A DNA stretch of 64,000 nt. Source: Primula veris. Its lineage: Eukaryota; Streptophyta; Magnoliopsida; Ericales; Primulaceae. The DNA lies in NCBI GenBank assembly GCA_963682055.1, contig OY821751.1, forward strand, positions 12,276,001 through 12,340,000. Direction: 5' to 3'. A program made the translations under genes and the position numbers. Shown one piece after another: positions 1-10,019 of this stretch. Within the stretch, counting starts at the first letter, position 1, and each line of letters begins with the position of its first letter. The notes below the pieces were generated by a model. It had not been told where the DNA came from and did not search any database. It saw nothing but the letters and a program-made list of their open reading frames with translations.

Positions 1-206
1 TTCTCAAAAACTGCAATGTAGGTCTCAAAACTAACCAGTCTACATAATACCAACATATACTACCAGAACTGCCAACTGACAACAACCTTGGTTTGGCAAT
101 AAATCGAGCCTGTTGTTACTTTTTTAACCAAACAAACAGATAACAATAATAACAACTAAAATAGCACTAAACCAAACTACTATAGTAACTAGCAACAAAT
201 CCATAC
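1..206 (-). repeat. Intron-like DNA with a decayed mTERF repeat at the edge
   Basis: The first 40 bases resemble the stretch near 270-300 (the CTCAAAAACYGCAATG motif), which lies inside the mTERF-like exon copy. This suggests yet another partial copy cut by the window edge. The rest would be intron on the minus strand, directly after the donor site GTATGG of the truncated copy to the right. No open frame of interest is seen. Confidence 0.4.
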
Positions 207-567
207 CTTCCACATTCGATACCAACAAAATGGTAGTATGACAACTAACCGAATGCTTGCCAACAAACCCAAGACTCCTCAAAAACCGCAATGTGGGTGT
301 CAACTGTCCCTCCACATCACAAACCAACAGCCTCGGAGATCGTAAAATACACTTCCTAACATCCTCAAACGGTATAAAAACATCTTTTAACAAAAAATCA
401 AGAACTGGGTAAAGATCACAATATGGGTCCGAGGTCAAGGGCTGCGGATACATATCGAAGATGCATCTGAGGGAGCGTTGTTTGATGCCCATGGAGCGGA
501 GGCAGGACTCGACCGAACGGAGGAGAGAGAGAGGGGAGGAGCAGAAATGCGGGTTCTTTAAGGAGCG
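207..567 (-). pseudogene. Truncated duplicate of mTERF-family exon 1
   Basis: The minus-strand frame closely matches the fuller copy at 1151-1682. It contains the mTERF-like stretches IFDMYPQPLTSDPY, RSPRLLVCDVEGQL and LRFLRSLGFVGKHS, and ends at the same kind of splice donor (exon end at 207, intron GTATGG). The similarity stops near 567, so the transit-peptide and N-terminal coding part is absent. mTERF proteins are organelle nucleic-acid binding proteins built of repeated helical motifs. Only about one or two motifs are present here, so this copy cannot encode a complete protein alone. It is most simply a partial tandem duplicate. Alternatively it is an exon of a rearranged gene whose remaining exons lie left of the window. 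Confidence 0.65.
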
Positions 568-1143
568 GAAACTAAACTATTCTAGTTAACAATAAACCCA
601 TACCGTCCACGTTTAATACCAACAAAAACGTAGTATGACAATTAATAGGATGTTTGCCAAAAACCCAAATTTACTTGAAAAGCACATAACTTGAGCTTCC
701 TCGCTCTAACCAAACAAACAAATAACTACAAAAAATAAAAAAACCAAACTAAACTATTCTAACTAACAACAAATCCATACCTTCAGAAACCGAGCATATC
801 ATCAAAAACCCAAAATTACTTAAAAAGCACATAACTTGAGCTTCACACCTTTAACCAAACAATAAAAAACAGTACAAACCAGTACAAAACCAAGTGTCCC
901 ACAAAAACTGCAATAAATCCATACCTTCTATGTTCCATACCAACAAAACAGTAGTATGGCAATTAATAGAATGCTTCCCATCCCAACAAAACCAAGAGTC
1001 CTCAAAAACTAAACGAAACTATTCTAATTAGCAAAAAACCCATAAATTCACATCTCTAACCAAACAAACAGATAATAGTAACAATTACAGAAAAACTAAA
1101 ACAAACAAACAAATAACAATAAAAAAAACTAATGAGCAACAAA
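568..1143 (-). repeat. Serial decayed copies of the mTERF exon-1/intron-1 junction
   Basis: Fragments resembling the exon end (CCATACCTTC, then a GATACCAACAAAA-like stretch, then GTAGTATGACAA) recur near 598-660, 775-800 and 905-975, between the two better copies at 207 and 1151. They are interspersed with variants of AACCAAACAAACA and ACTAAACTATTCTA. No frame is open across them. They look like remains of repeated local duplication of the splice-junction region. Confidence 0.6.
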
Positions 1144-1150
1144 CCCATAC

Positions 1151-1682
1151 CTTCCACATTCGATACCAACAAAACGGTAGTATGACAACTAACCGAATGC
1201 TTCCCAACAAACCCAAGACTCTTCAAAAACCGCAATGTGGGTCTCAACTGTCCCTCCACGTCACAAACCAACAGCCTCGGACACCTCAAAATACATTTTC
1301 TAACATCCTCAAACGGTATAAAAACATCATTTAACAGAAAATCAAGAACTGGGTAAAGATCACTGTAAGGGTCCGAGGTCAAGAGCTGTGGATACATATC
1401 GAAGATGCGTCCGAGAGAGCGTTGTTCGATGCCCATGGAGCGGAGGCAGGACTCGACCGAACGGAGGAGAGAGAGGGGGGAGGAGCGGAAATGCGGGTTT
1501 TTAAAGAGGGCTTTTGTTGGGTTTACTTTGAGGGTTTGTAGGTATATTAGCTTTTTACGAAAATTTAAGCCTGGGTTTTGAGTATTATGAGAATGTGGTG
1601 GTAGTATGGTGGTGACGTGGACTAGGGTTTTGGTGGGTTTTGGAGGTACAAGAAGAGGGTGGAGGTGGAGTTGGATTAGCAT
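1151..1682 (-). CDS. mTERF-family protein, first exon (organelle targeted)
   Basis: This is a minus-strand exon of 532 nt (177 codons plus one base). The chosen ATG at 1682 begins MLIQLHLHPLLVPPKP, a serine/proline/basic start compatible with an organelle transit peptide. The part after about residue 45 (LNFRKKLIYLQTLKVNPTK) and the motifs IFDMYPQLLTSDPY, RCPRLLVCDVEGQL and LRFLKSLGFVGKHS are typical of plant mTERF proteins, which act in chloroplast or mitochondrial transcription or RNA processing. The exon ends at a good donor, GTGGAAG then GTATGG, with the frame split after the first base of a glycine codon. It may belong to a chloroplast mTERF of the EMB3114-like kind, but that match is from memory. 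No continuing mTERF exon is visible between 1150 and 1. The rest of the gene is therefore either beyond the left edge or lost, and this may be a pseudogene. Confidence 0.65.
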
Positions 1683-1739
1683 TTCTTTGTATTTTGTGTA
1701 TGATGATGATATGGAGAGGGAGAAAAGATAAGATTGTTT

Positions 1740-2950
1740 GGTTTGGTTTGGTTTGGGTGGCTTTTTTGTTGGGGGTTGTTTTGTGCCTTTTTTTATGGTT
1801 AACTGCAAAACAGTCATCTAGTTTCTGATTGTTTTCATGGAGGGTTTGGGTTTGGGTTTGGGTTTGGGTTTTGGGTTTTGGGTTTTTGGGTTTGGGTTTG
1901 GGTTTGGGTTTTTTGAGAGGGCTTTTGTTGGGTTTACTTTGAGAGTTTACTTTCATTGGTTCAGTTAGATCATTGTCGAAACCGAAACCGAGTTTAAATT
2001 TCCGTTCTGTTTTTTCTGATTTTTGGTAGTTTTCTCTTTTTTCGGGGTTTTTTCCGTTTTTTGGTTTATCTCAGGTTTTCGAGTTTTTTCGGTTTTTTCG
2101 GTTTTTTATTTTTTTGGTTCGATCATTCAGTAAACCAGAACCGAATAGTTTTCTGTTTTGGTTTATTTCGGTTTTCGATTTATTTTTTCTCGGCCCGGTT
2201 AGGTTGTCGATTCGGTTATTCCAATTTTTTGCCCAACCTTAGTTTGAGTGGCTTTTTTGTTGGCTTGTTTATGGCTTTTTGTTGTTGGTCATTTTGAGGA
2301 GGCACGACTCGATGGAATGGAGGAGGGAGAGGGGAGGATCAGTGGAAATATGGGTTTTTGTAAAGGGCTTTTGTTGGGTTTATTTTGAAGGTTTTGAGGT
2401 ATATTAGTTGTTTACGAAATTTTAAGCATGGGTTTTGAGTACAATGTGGTGGTGGTGACGTGGAGTAAGGGTTTGGTGGGTTTTGGAGTTAGAGTTGGAT
2501 TAGCATTCTTTGTGGACGGTGATGATATAGAGAGTGGGAGATGATGGGTTTTGGTGGCTTTTTTGTTGGCTTATTTTATTTTATGGGTTTTTTTTATAGT
2601 AATTTGAGTTTTGATTGTTTTCATAGATGGTGTCTATATGTATATGAAAATGTTTGGATAAAATTGGACCTTGATTTGGGTTGTAGAAATGGGTTTTAAG
2701 AGTGTATTTCTTTGTTGATGAATGATGATAATGATAAAAGAGAGGGAGAAGATAGTTTGAATGGAATTTTTGTTGGGCTATTTAATTTTATGGTGATTTG
2801 TAAAGAGATCATTTGGGTTTTGATAGTTTTCATGGGTGGGTCTGGGTGGATTTTTAATTGGCTTGTTTTATGGCTTTTTTTTTTTGGTAAAAATGTCATT
2901 TGGGTTTTGATTGTCGTTATGGATGGTTGTGTAAATGTAAGTTTGGATAG
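1740..2950. repeat. Degenerate repeats upstream of the mTERF exon, including a partial copy at 2299-2480
   Basis: Bases 2299-2480 are a diverged copy of 1446-1620 (GGAGGCACGACTCGATGGAA against GGCAGGACTCGACCGAACGG, then the GGGCTTTTGTTGGGTTTA stretch). They duplicate the mTERF 5' region without an open frame. Between 1740 and 2950 a block of roughly 100 bases recurs about four times: GGCTTTTTTGTTGG, then TTATGG, then TTTTGATTGTTTTCAT. The strand is strikingly G/T rich. Small open frames in this stretch are judged to be by-products of that composition. Confidence 0.55.
1845..1912. repeat. TTTGGG-rich simple repeat
   Basis: The plus strand reads as GGGTTTGGGTTTGGG with occasional extra T. The unit is TTTGGG rather than the plant telomere unit TTTAGGG, so this is a low-complexity G/T tract near the mTERF 5' end rather than a telomere relic. 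Confidence 0.7.
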
Positions 2951-3350
2951 TAGGACCATAGTGGGAAACTTCTCTCGTCTTTTCAAAAATTCTGTTTTCC
3001 GCTTCCTATTATTTCATGCTTCCTATTATTTCATGTATAAATATTAGATTCTTTTCACTTTTCTGACGTTTCATGTTTCGTTTTCCGCTTTCGTTTCACG
3101 TCGTGACAACTTTGAGTTGGACCTTTGGTTTGTATTAGTGAATGAGGTTTTATTTTATATTTGTTTATTGAAAAAATTGTTCATTTATGAAATTTGTTCG
3201 TTTTGAGACGAAAAGTCTTATTCATTAAAATATAACCCGTGATGAGAAAATTTGTGTTTATATTATCCACAATTGTGTTTTTTGGAATTAGTATAAATGT
3301 ATAATGATTGTCAAATAAACAATATACCAAACTTTTAATTTATTATTTTG
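2951..3350. other. Noncoding flank of the Tat insertion
   Basis: This is AT-rich sequence without a convincing frame, RNA gene or recognised repeat. It ends in the TTTTG target duplicate (3346-3350) of the large retrotransposon. Confidence 0.5.
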
Positions 3351-3918
3351 TGATAGAACACAAAAATCAGACCCGAATATTTTATTCGGGTCATAATCAA
3401 CCCACTTTATAAATGGGCATCCAACGCTTAAATGGGTCATCTCATATTGGTTGTAGGGATTGAGGGGCTACAACACAAAGCCCAAGCCCAATCAAAGGGG
3501 GACCCTTGTCTGAGAAATCCCTGGGATGAAGACATTTGTCACTATCCTAGAAGGCGCAGTTGCCTATAAATAGCCCACTACCCCTCCTAGAAAAGGACCA
3601 GAAAATCTATCCAAAAAATATAGAGAGAAGTTAAGAAAAGAGAGAAACTAACCAAAGCATATCACTTCAAGAAACAAACCGAGAAAAGACAGCCGAGCAT
3701 CGAGTAAAAGAAGAGAAAGATCAAGACGAGAGATTAAATAGTTATATCGAGCATAATTGTAAAATCGGAATACGAATCCGAACAAGTGTAATAGTCCGAA
3801 CAAGGACAAGAATCCGAGTCATAATAAAGATCAGGAAGCATCATTTATTCTCGATCGATTTGTCATTTTATCTTTGTTGAAAAGCCTAACGCAACCGACC
3901 AAAGTTATGGCTTTATCA
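3351..3918 (+). repeat. 5' LTR of the Tat element (568 bp)
   Basis: It runs TG to CA and has the same length and, by eye, the same sequence as the 3' LTR. U3 begins with an inverted repeat with 9-bp arms (ACCCGAATA and TATTCGGGT around TTT). A TATA box lies at 3565. The R/U5 part is A/G rich and ends AAAGTTATGGCTTTATCA. Confidence 0.97.
3565..3572 (+). promoter_or_regulatory. LTR TATA box (TATAAATA)
   Basis: TATAAATA lies in TGCCTATAAATAGCCC, 214 bases into the LTR. This is a normal place for the core promoter of the full-length retrotransposon RNA, and transcription would start about 30 bases downstream. The same box is present in the 3' LTR near 20659. Confidence 0.8.
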
Positions 3919-3920
3919 AA

Positions 3921-3938
3921 TGGCGCCGTCTTCGGGAA
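3921..3938 (+). other. Primer binding site, tRNA-Asp-like
   Basis: TGGCGCCGTCTTCGGGAA begins two bases after the 5' LTR. It matches the usual tRNA-Asp primer complement TGGCGCCGTTGCCGGGGA at most positions, including all of TGGCGCCGT. The differing middle bases may reflect another tRNA or a tolerated variant. Minus-strand DNA synthesis would start here. Confidence 0.75.
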
Positions 3939-3997
3939 TCATCTAGTTCCCAACTAGTTTAGAATTCGAATACCAATACTCTGCCAGACGAGCGACA

Positions 3998-6900
3998 ATG
4001 GTTACCAATGTAGAGGAAACCCATCCCGAGATAGTAGAAACCAATAACCAAAACACGCAAATTAGCCAACAAGACCTCGACGATCTACTCGCTATCCGCG
4101 ACAGATATGAAGCTATCCAATCCGGAAACCAACCAACAAACTCCTACGCAAACCAAGAACAACCGGTCGAACCACCCCGACATTTCATCGAAGGAATTGT
4201 CGACGAACACATTTCGTCCTCGGAGGACGAACAAGACGTGCCCGTATTAAGGCGTGCACGAAGACGCTTAACCGGGTCCCAAGCAGGGCCGAGCTCAAGA
4301 GTCCCTTTGCCTACGACCTCGGTCAACTCTGGTGCCCGTTTACAAACGGACGAGGCTCATCAGTTTGGCATGCCCGAGGAACATGTACTCGGACAGTCGC
4401 CACGACTGCCGACTAATTCTCCGAGGGTGATTACACCACCCACGGTGGAGGTACAACATGTCGTTCCCTTAGCCGATGAAAGGAACTACACACAGCTACA
4501 AGCTCAGCTGGCGGCATGCATGACGGCCATGACAGCGGCCGGCATCGTATTGCCAGTTATCCAACCCAACAAAGACCCACGCCATGAAGTGGAAGATTCT
4601 GCCTACAGGGCCGCCCTGGAGGCAGCGGGTCGGCGAACCGATACAAGAGTCCCCCACCAAGGGGGCAATGTCCCAATAACTATCGTCCATCCGAACACAC
4701 ATATGGAACGTGTCCACACAAACACGAAGGACGATAGATATCCCGATTACAGGATCGGGGAGGGATATGGCCCACCACCACATCAGGAAGGATACCCTCC
4801 CCCCTACCAAGTCACGGATGACGCGTTCCAACAGGCTTGGAACGTATGCCAAGAAACCCCGTGTGCTGAACATATCACGCGGTACCGCAATCCTATGGGG
4901 TTCGTCATCCCCGAATTCAGGCTCTATGATGGAAAGAGTTGCCCTATCGACCATCTGAGGCACTACAAGACGAAGATGGAACTGTGGAGTGACGACCATG
5001 CACTGATGTGCAAATTTTTCAAAAACAGCTTGGGTCAAGAGGCTTCGTCATGGTATCATAACTTACCACGGGGCTCCATTAGAAACTGGGCAGAACTGCT
5101 AAGAGCGTACTCCACCCGGTACGCTGCTCATCGAAAAAAGAAGGTTAGTATCGAAACCCTTCTTAAAATGACGATGATGCCAAATGAAAGGCTCAACGAT
5201 TACTGCATACGTTTCATCGACGTAGCAAACCAGATTCCACGATACGCCAATAATATAGCCATCCAAAATTTTATCAATTCCATCCCTAATGGCTATTGGG
5301 CGAGAAGGAAGTTCATAGGCAAAAACTTCCCGACCACTGATTCCCTGCTAGCCTATTGTACCCACCTCACCGATAAAAACGACGAACTGCGTTTCCTAAA
5401 CCGAACTCTACCAAGAAGAGAGTCGGTCCGTGAGGCACAGGTGGGTCGCAAAAGAGTTAGAAATAGCAGGGGAGAAGCATTCCAACCGACCAGAAAGGGC
5501 AAAGAGCCCGAGGTCCATAGCAGGGGAGAGCGACCACGAGCACTAGAGCCTAAACCGCTCCAGATTGCCTACCCAACACCGACCAACGAACATAAACCGC
5601 TCCAGCTCGCCTACCCGATGCCACCCAAGCCATTTCAACAGGTTCGGCCCCAAGAGAGGGAACTCCGAAACACTTTCGGACCGGTCGAACTGCGATACAC
5701 TTTCAACCTGTCTGCTGAAGATATCCTCAAGGAGATATGCAGAGAAAGTTGGTATTCCCGACCACAACCGATCATCTCTCCCCCCAGTCAGAGAGATTCC
5801 AAGCTCTTCTGCGCATATCACGAGGATCACGGCCATCTCACTGAGCATTGCCGTAACCTACGATGGAGAATGAACCAGTGGGGCGATGCAGGATACCTAG
5901 CCAAGTTCATCAAAGGAGCGGGGAATAAAGGCAAACAACTGGCCATCGAGGGATCTGACAACCGGCAAGGCAAAACGATCAATGTCGTTCATATGTCACG
6001 ACCCAAGGGCCCAGGCGGGGAACGATCACGACAACGGCAGCTGGCCCACTTTAGCCAAGTAGCCAAGACATCACAGGCGTCGACTTCAAAACGACAGTGC
6101 ACACCACGACGATATCCGCCCATTTCTTTTTCGGATCTTGACGAAGAAGGGGTGATATACCCCCACGGTGACGCCATTAACCTCCGTGTTCAAATCGGCC
6201 TAGACACAGTCGGCAGGGTACTTGTCGACCAAGGAGCCTCTTGTGATATCATGTACAAAGAGCTTTTCGACAAGATGGAACTCAAGCTGCAAGATCTTCA
6301 GCCTACCGATGTCACACTGATCGGATTCATCTCCGAAACGACCAAACCTTTGGGTAAGATCGTCCTCAGTGTCACAACAGGGTCCATGTCGGTTCCCGTG
6401 GAGTTCTTAGTGGTCGACGACCATTCTGGGCACAACGCAATATTGGGCCGACCTTGGCTACATGCCATGAAGGCCATACCCTCGACCTATCACCAAAAGG
6501 TCAAATACCCGAATGATAGGGGGGCGATCGAGACAGCCAGAGGATGTCAAGAAGATTCAAGACGCTGCGAGGACATCACCGCGACCCTCCAAAAACAACG
6601 AAGCCCTGTGGAACAACCCACCAGCACAAAGAAGCTGATCAGCCAAATATCCAAAGCCGAAAGGGTTGTCGAAGAACAAGTAGGAGAGACACTTAGGAAG
6701 GTGTATATCCCGGATATGGACGAGGAGCACTATTTCCTCATCGGCGATAACCTTCCAAAACAGGAATCCGAGGAGTTAGAAGCGTTCCTTTTCAGCAACA
6801 TTGATAAATTCGCCTGGAGCCCTAAAGACATGCCGGGCCTAGACCCCACTACAGCATGCCACCACCTAAGTGTAAACGCCGAGTACAAGCCAATAGCACA

Positions 6901-9900
6901 GAGAAGCAGAAAAGTCTCGGTACAGCACAGAGCAGCTATAGTCGCTGAAGTACAAAAGCTATTGGAGGCTGGAGCCATAAGGGAGGTTTACTATCCAAAA
7001 TGGTTGTCCAACCCGGTCGTCGTCCCTAAGAAGAACGGGAAGGAAAGAGTCTGTATAGACTTCACCAACCTCAATAAAGCCTGCCCGAGGGACCACTTTC
7101 CCCTTCCGAGGATCGATCAACTGGTGGACGCAACAGCAGGAGCGGAACGGATGACCTTCCTTGATGCGTACTCAGGATACCATCAAATTCCCCTCGCCTG
7201 CGAAGATCAAGAAAAGACTTCATTTATATCGCCTTTGGGAAATTATTGCTACACGGTAATGCCTTTCGGTCTACGCAATGCGGGGGCAACATACCAAAGG
7301 ATGATAACACGGGTATGTCGAGATCATATAGGGAAAACAATGGAGGTATACATAGACGACATGGTCGTCAAAAGCGAAAGAGCCACGTCCCACCTTCAAG
7401 ATATCAGGGACGTCTTCCGAACGCTGGGCCAGCACAAACTGAAACTCAATGCGAGCAAGTGTGCATTTGGCGTCAGCAAAGGGAAATTCTTGGGGCATAT
7501 GGTTAGCCGACGAGGAATAGAGGCTAATCCCGATCAAATAACGGCTCTACGAAACCTAGCGGCGCCCAAGAATAAGAAACAGGTACAAGAGCTCACGGGA
7601 ATGATGGCCGCGCTGAGCAGGTTCATTAGCCGATCCGCAGATAAGGGACGGTCGTTTTTCGAATCGCTCAAGAAGAATAGAAAATTCGTCTGGGACCCGG
7701 AATGTGAAGTCTCATTCAACAATCTCAAAGAGTACTTGAGGACACTGCCACTGCTGGTAAGGCCGAACAAAGGAGACATTCTGGCATGCTACCTAGCAGT
7801 TTCCACTACAGCTGTGAGCGCAGTCATCCTACGGGAAGAAGGTCGCGAACAATTTCCGATCTACTTCGTCAGCAAGACTCTGGTCGAAGCCGAAACACGT
7901 TATCTACCCTTGGAAAAGCTGTGCCTGGCGTTGGTCGTCGCAACCAGGAAGTTGCCACACTATTTCATAGCTCATCAGGTCCGGGTATATACAAAGTTTC
8001 ATATTAAAGAGTCACTTCGACGGACGGACATTAGCGGCCGAGTTGCCGCCTGGGGGGTCGAGCTATCCCAATTTCATATCGAATTCGCGCCCCGCCATGC
8101 CATAAAGGGACAAGTCCTGGCCGATTTCGTCGCAGAATTCACCGAAGGCTATGACGAGCCTTTGGCACTCTCTCCCCAATCACACTGGCAGATACATGTC
8201 GACGGATCAGCCACCAAGGACGGATCAGGAGCAGGGATCGTCCTGAAATCTAGAGAGGGAGCAATCATCGAAAAAAGCATAAAACTGGGCTTCCGAGCTA
8301 CCAACAATGAGGCAGAATACGAGGCCATGATAAATGGCATGCTTATTGCCCGGTCCCTCGGATGCTCCCACTTAATTGCCAGCTCAGACTCCTTGCTCAT
8401 TGTCAATCAAGCCATCGGCGAGTACCAAGCGAAAGATGATAGAATGATCCTCTACCAAGAAAAAGTCCAAAGCTTGATGGCCACCTTCGAACAATGCGAG
8501 TTAGTAAGAATCAATCGCACCGAGAATGCACATGCTGATGCATTGGCCACCCTAGCCTCGACATTAACATTGACCGACTCCCGGTCGATCACAGTGGAAC
8601 TATTGCCGACCCCGAGCATAATGAAAAGGGTAAACCGGGTGACATCGATACAGTACGAACTAGGTTGGATGGAGGACATGACCCATTATCTGCGAAGTGG
8701 AACGCTTCCGGTCGATAAGATAAAAGCGATGAAGATTGAAAGAAAATCTCCTCGATTCTGGCTATCCGAGGATGATAAACTATACAAATCCAGTTACCGG
8801 GGACCACATCTACTGTGCGTCCCGACCGAGCTACAACTGCCGGTCTTGGAGGAAATCCACGAAGGATCCTGCGGAGCACACATCAAAGGGCGATCCCTTG
8901 CAAACAAGGCAGTGACCCAAGGATATTGGTGGCCCTATATCAAGCGAGACGCTGATGCATACGTCCAACGATGCGACAAATGCCAGCGATTCGCCAAGAT
9001 ACCACGGCTCCCATCATCTATGATGACCCCGGTATCAGCACCATGGCCGTTCGCTCAATGGGCAATCGACTTGGTCGGTAAACTCCCAAGAGCACCTGGG
9101 AATGTGGAATATCTGATCGTTGCGACTGATTATTTCACCAAATGGGTCGAAGCGAAACCCCTCCGAGAAATCAAAGCCAGCAACGTTAAACAATTCATTT
9201 GGGAATACATCATAACTAGGTTCGGTATACCGTACGCTATAGTCGCCGACAACGGAACCCAGTTCAAAGATGCCAATTTACAGCTGTGGTACGAGGAACT
9301 CGGTATCCGAAAGTTCTATTCGACGCCGACATACCCACAAGGGAACGGGCAGGCCGAAGTGTCAAACCGAACAATATTAGACGGCATCAAGACCACCCTT
9401 GAACAGGCAAAGGGGAGGTGGCCCGAGCGGCTACTCAACGTTTTATGGTCGTGCCGAACTACACCCAAGACGGGCACCAAGGAAACCCCGTTTAGCTTAG
9501 CATACGGTGTTGAGGCCATCATACCGACAGAGATCGGACTACCCACGCTCCGAACGACGTTGGTCGAGCAGGGAAATAATGAACAAAGAATGAGAGAAGA
9601 GCTCGACATGATAGACGAGAAACGAGAGATAGCGGCCCTTACCTTAGCAAAATACCAACAAAGCGTAAAGCAAACCTATGACAAGAGAGTAAAAGGATCT
9701 AAAGAATTCATGGTGGGAGAACTGGTGCTGCGACGAGTGACGGTCTATACCCGCAACGAAATACATGGCAAACTGAGCCCTACCTGGGAAGGCCCATACG
9801 AAATCGTCAAGCGAACAAGTCCAGTCTCTTACAAAATCAAAAGCGTCCTGTTCGCCAACAGCCGCGGGGAAAAGAATTCTTGGAACGTGGCTAACCTAAA

Positions 9901-9916
9901 GAAGTACTACGTATAG
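3998..9916 (+). CDS. gag-pol: Gag-Pol polyprotein of the Tat element
   Basis: One uninterrupted frame of 1972 residues. The gag core lies at about residues 300-470 (FRLYDGKSCPIDHLRHYKTK onward). A CCHC-like knuckle CAYHEDHGHLTEHC is near 605. The protease has VDQGASCDIMY near 741, with Q in place of the usual second active-site residue (D-T/S-G in most families). Reverse transcriptase has VPKKNGKERVCIDFTNLNKA near 1005 and the catalytic YIDDMVV near 1117. A first RNase H follows (about 1250-1345), then a second archaeal-type RNase H (HVDGSATKDGSGAGIVL near 1397, NNEAEYEA), which is diagnostic of Tat. Integrase has an H-H-C-C finger (about 1620-1665) and D-D-E residues in WAIDLVG, VADNGTQF and GQAEVSNRTI (about 1690-1786). 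A chromodomain is not evident. The start at 3998 is the first ATG after the primer site, about 80 bases from the LTR. The product acts in cytoplasmic particles and, through integrase, in the nucleus. Confidence 0.96.
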   Translation: MVTNVEETHPEIVETNNQNTQISQQDLDDLLAIRDRYEAIQSGNQPTNSYANQEQPVEPPRHFIEGIVDEHISSSEDEQDVPVLRRARRRLTGSQAGPSSRVPLPTTSVNSGARLQTDEAHQFGMPEEHVLGQSPRLPTNSPRVITPPTVEVQHVVPLADERNYTQLQAQLAACMTAMTAAGIVLPVIQPNKDPRHEVEDSAYRAALEAAGRRTDTRVPHQGGNVPITIVHPNTHMERVHTNTKDDRYPDYRIGEGYGPPPHQEGYPPPYQVTDDAFQQAWNVCQETPCAEHITRYRNPMGFVIPEFRLYDGKSCPIDHLRHYKTKMELWSDDHALMCKFFKNSLGQEASSWYHNLPRGSIRNWAELLRAYSTRYAAHRKKKVSIETLLKMTMMPNERLNDYCIRFIDVANQIPRYANNIAIQNFINSIPNGYWARRKFIGKNFPTTDSLLAYCTHLTDKNDELRFLNRTLPRRESVREAQVGRKRVRNSRGEAFQPTRKGKEPEVHSRGERPRALEPKPLQIAYPTPTNEHKPLQLAYPMPPKPFQQVRPQERELRNTFGPVELRYTFNLSAEDILKEICRESWYSRPQPIISPPSQRDSKLFCAYHEDHGHLTEHCRNLRWRMNQWGDAGYLAKFIKGAGNKGKQLAIEGSDNRQGKTINVVHMSRPKGPGGERSRQRQLAHFSQVAKTSQASTSKRQCTPRRYPPISFSDLDEEGVIYPHGDAINLRVQIGLDTVGRVLVDQGASCDIMYKELFDKMELKLQDLQPTDVTLIGFISETTKPLGKIVLSVTTGSMSVPVEFLVVDDHSGHNAILGRPWLHAMKAIPSTYHQKVKYPNDRGAIETARGCQEDSRRCEDITATLQKQRSPVEQPTSTKKLISQISKAERVVEEQVGETLRKVYIPDMDEEHYFLIGDNLPKQESEELEAFLFSNIDKFAWSPKDMPGLDPTTACHHLSVNAEYKPIAQRSRKVSVQHRAAIVAEVQKLLEAGAIREVYYPKWLSNPVVVPKKNGKERVCIDFTNLNKACPRDHFPLPRIDQLVDATAGAERMTFLDAYSGYHQIPLACEDQEKTSFISPLGNYCYTVMPFGLRNAGATYQRMITRVCRDHIGKTMEVYIDDMVVKSERATSHLQDIRDVFRTLGQHKLKLNASKCAFGVSKGKFLGHMVSRRGIEANPDQITALRNLAAPKNKKQVQELTGMMAALSRFISRSADKGRSFFESLKKNRKFVWDPECEVSFNNLKEYLRTLPLLVRPNKGDILACYLAVSTTAVSAVILREEGREQFPIYFVSKTLVEAETRYLPLEKLCLALVVATRKLPHYFIAHQVRVYTKFHIKESLRRTDISGRVAAWGVELSQFHIEFAPRHAIKGQVLADFVAEFTEGYDEPLALSPQSHWQIHVDGSATKDGSGAGIVLKSREGAIIEKSIKLGFRATNNEAEYEAMINGMLIARSLGCSHLIASSDSLLIVNQAIGEYQAKDDRMILYQEKVQSLMATFEQCELVRINRTENAHADALATLASTLTLTDSRSITVELLPTPSIMKRVNRVTSIQYELGWMEDMTHYLRSGTLPVDKIKAMKIERKSPRFWLSEDDKLYKSSYRGPHLLCVPTELQLPVLEEIHEGSCGAHIKGRSLANKAVTQGYWWPYIKRDADAYVQRCDKCQRFAKIPRLPSSMMTPVSAPWPFAQWAIDLVGKLPRAPGNVEYLIVATDYFTKWVEAKPLREIKASNVKQFIWEYIITRFGIPYAIVADNGTQFKDANLQLWYEELGIRKFYSTPTYPQGNGQAEVSNRTILDGIKTTLEQAKGRWPERLLNVLWSCRTTPKTGTKETPFSLAYGVEAIIPTEIGLPTLRTTLVEQGNNEQRMREELDMIDEKREIAALTLAKYQQSVKQTYDKRVKGSKEFMVGELVLRRVTVYTRNEIHGKLSPTWEGPYEIVKRTSPVSYKIKSVLFANSRGEKNSWNVANLKKYYV

Positions 9917-10019
9917 GCAATGCTCCGAATACAAGTACAGGTGATACCTTACCTTTCTTGCTTAAGGGCATTATCTTTCTTCTTTTGAATGAATAAAATA
10001 TATTATTATGCTGTCTACT

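Noticed and set aside
1585..1956. Minus-strand lysine/proline frame (KPKPKPKNPKPK)
   Set aside because: It is a translation of the TTTGGG-rich tract.
4144..9609. Minus- and alternate-frame ORFs within gag-pol
   Set aside because: They are shadows of the long gag-pol frame. None has a recognisable domain.
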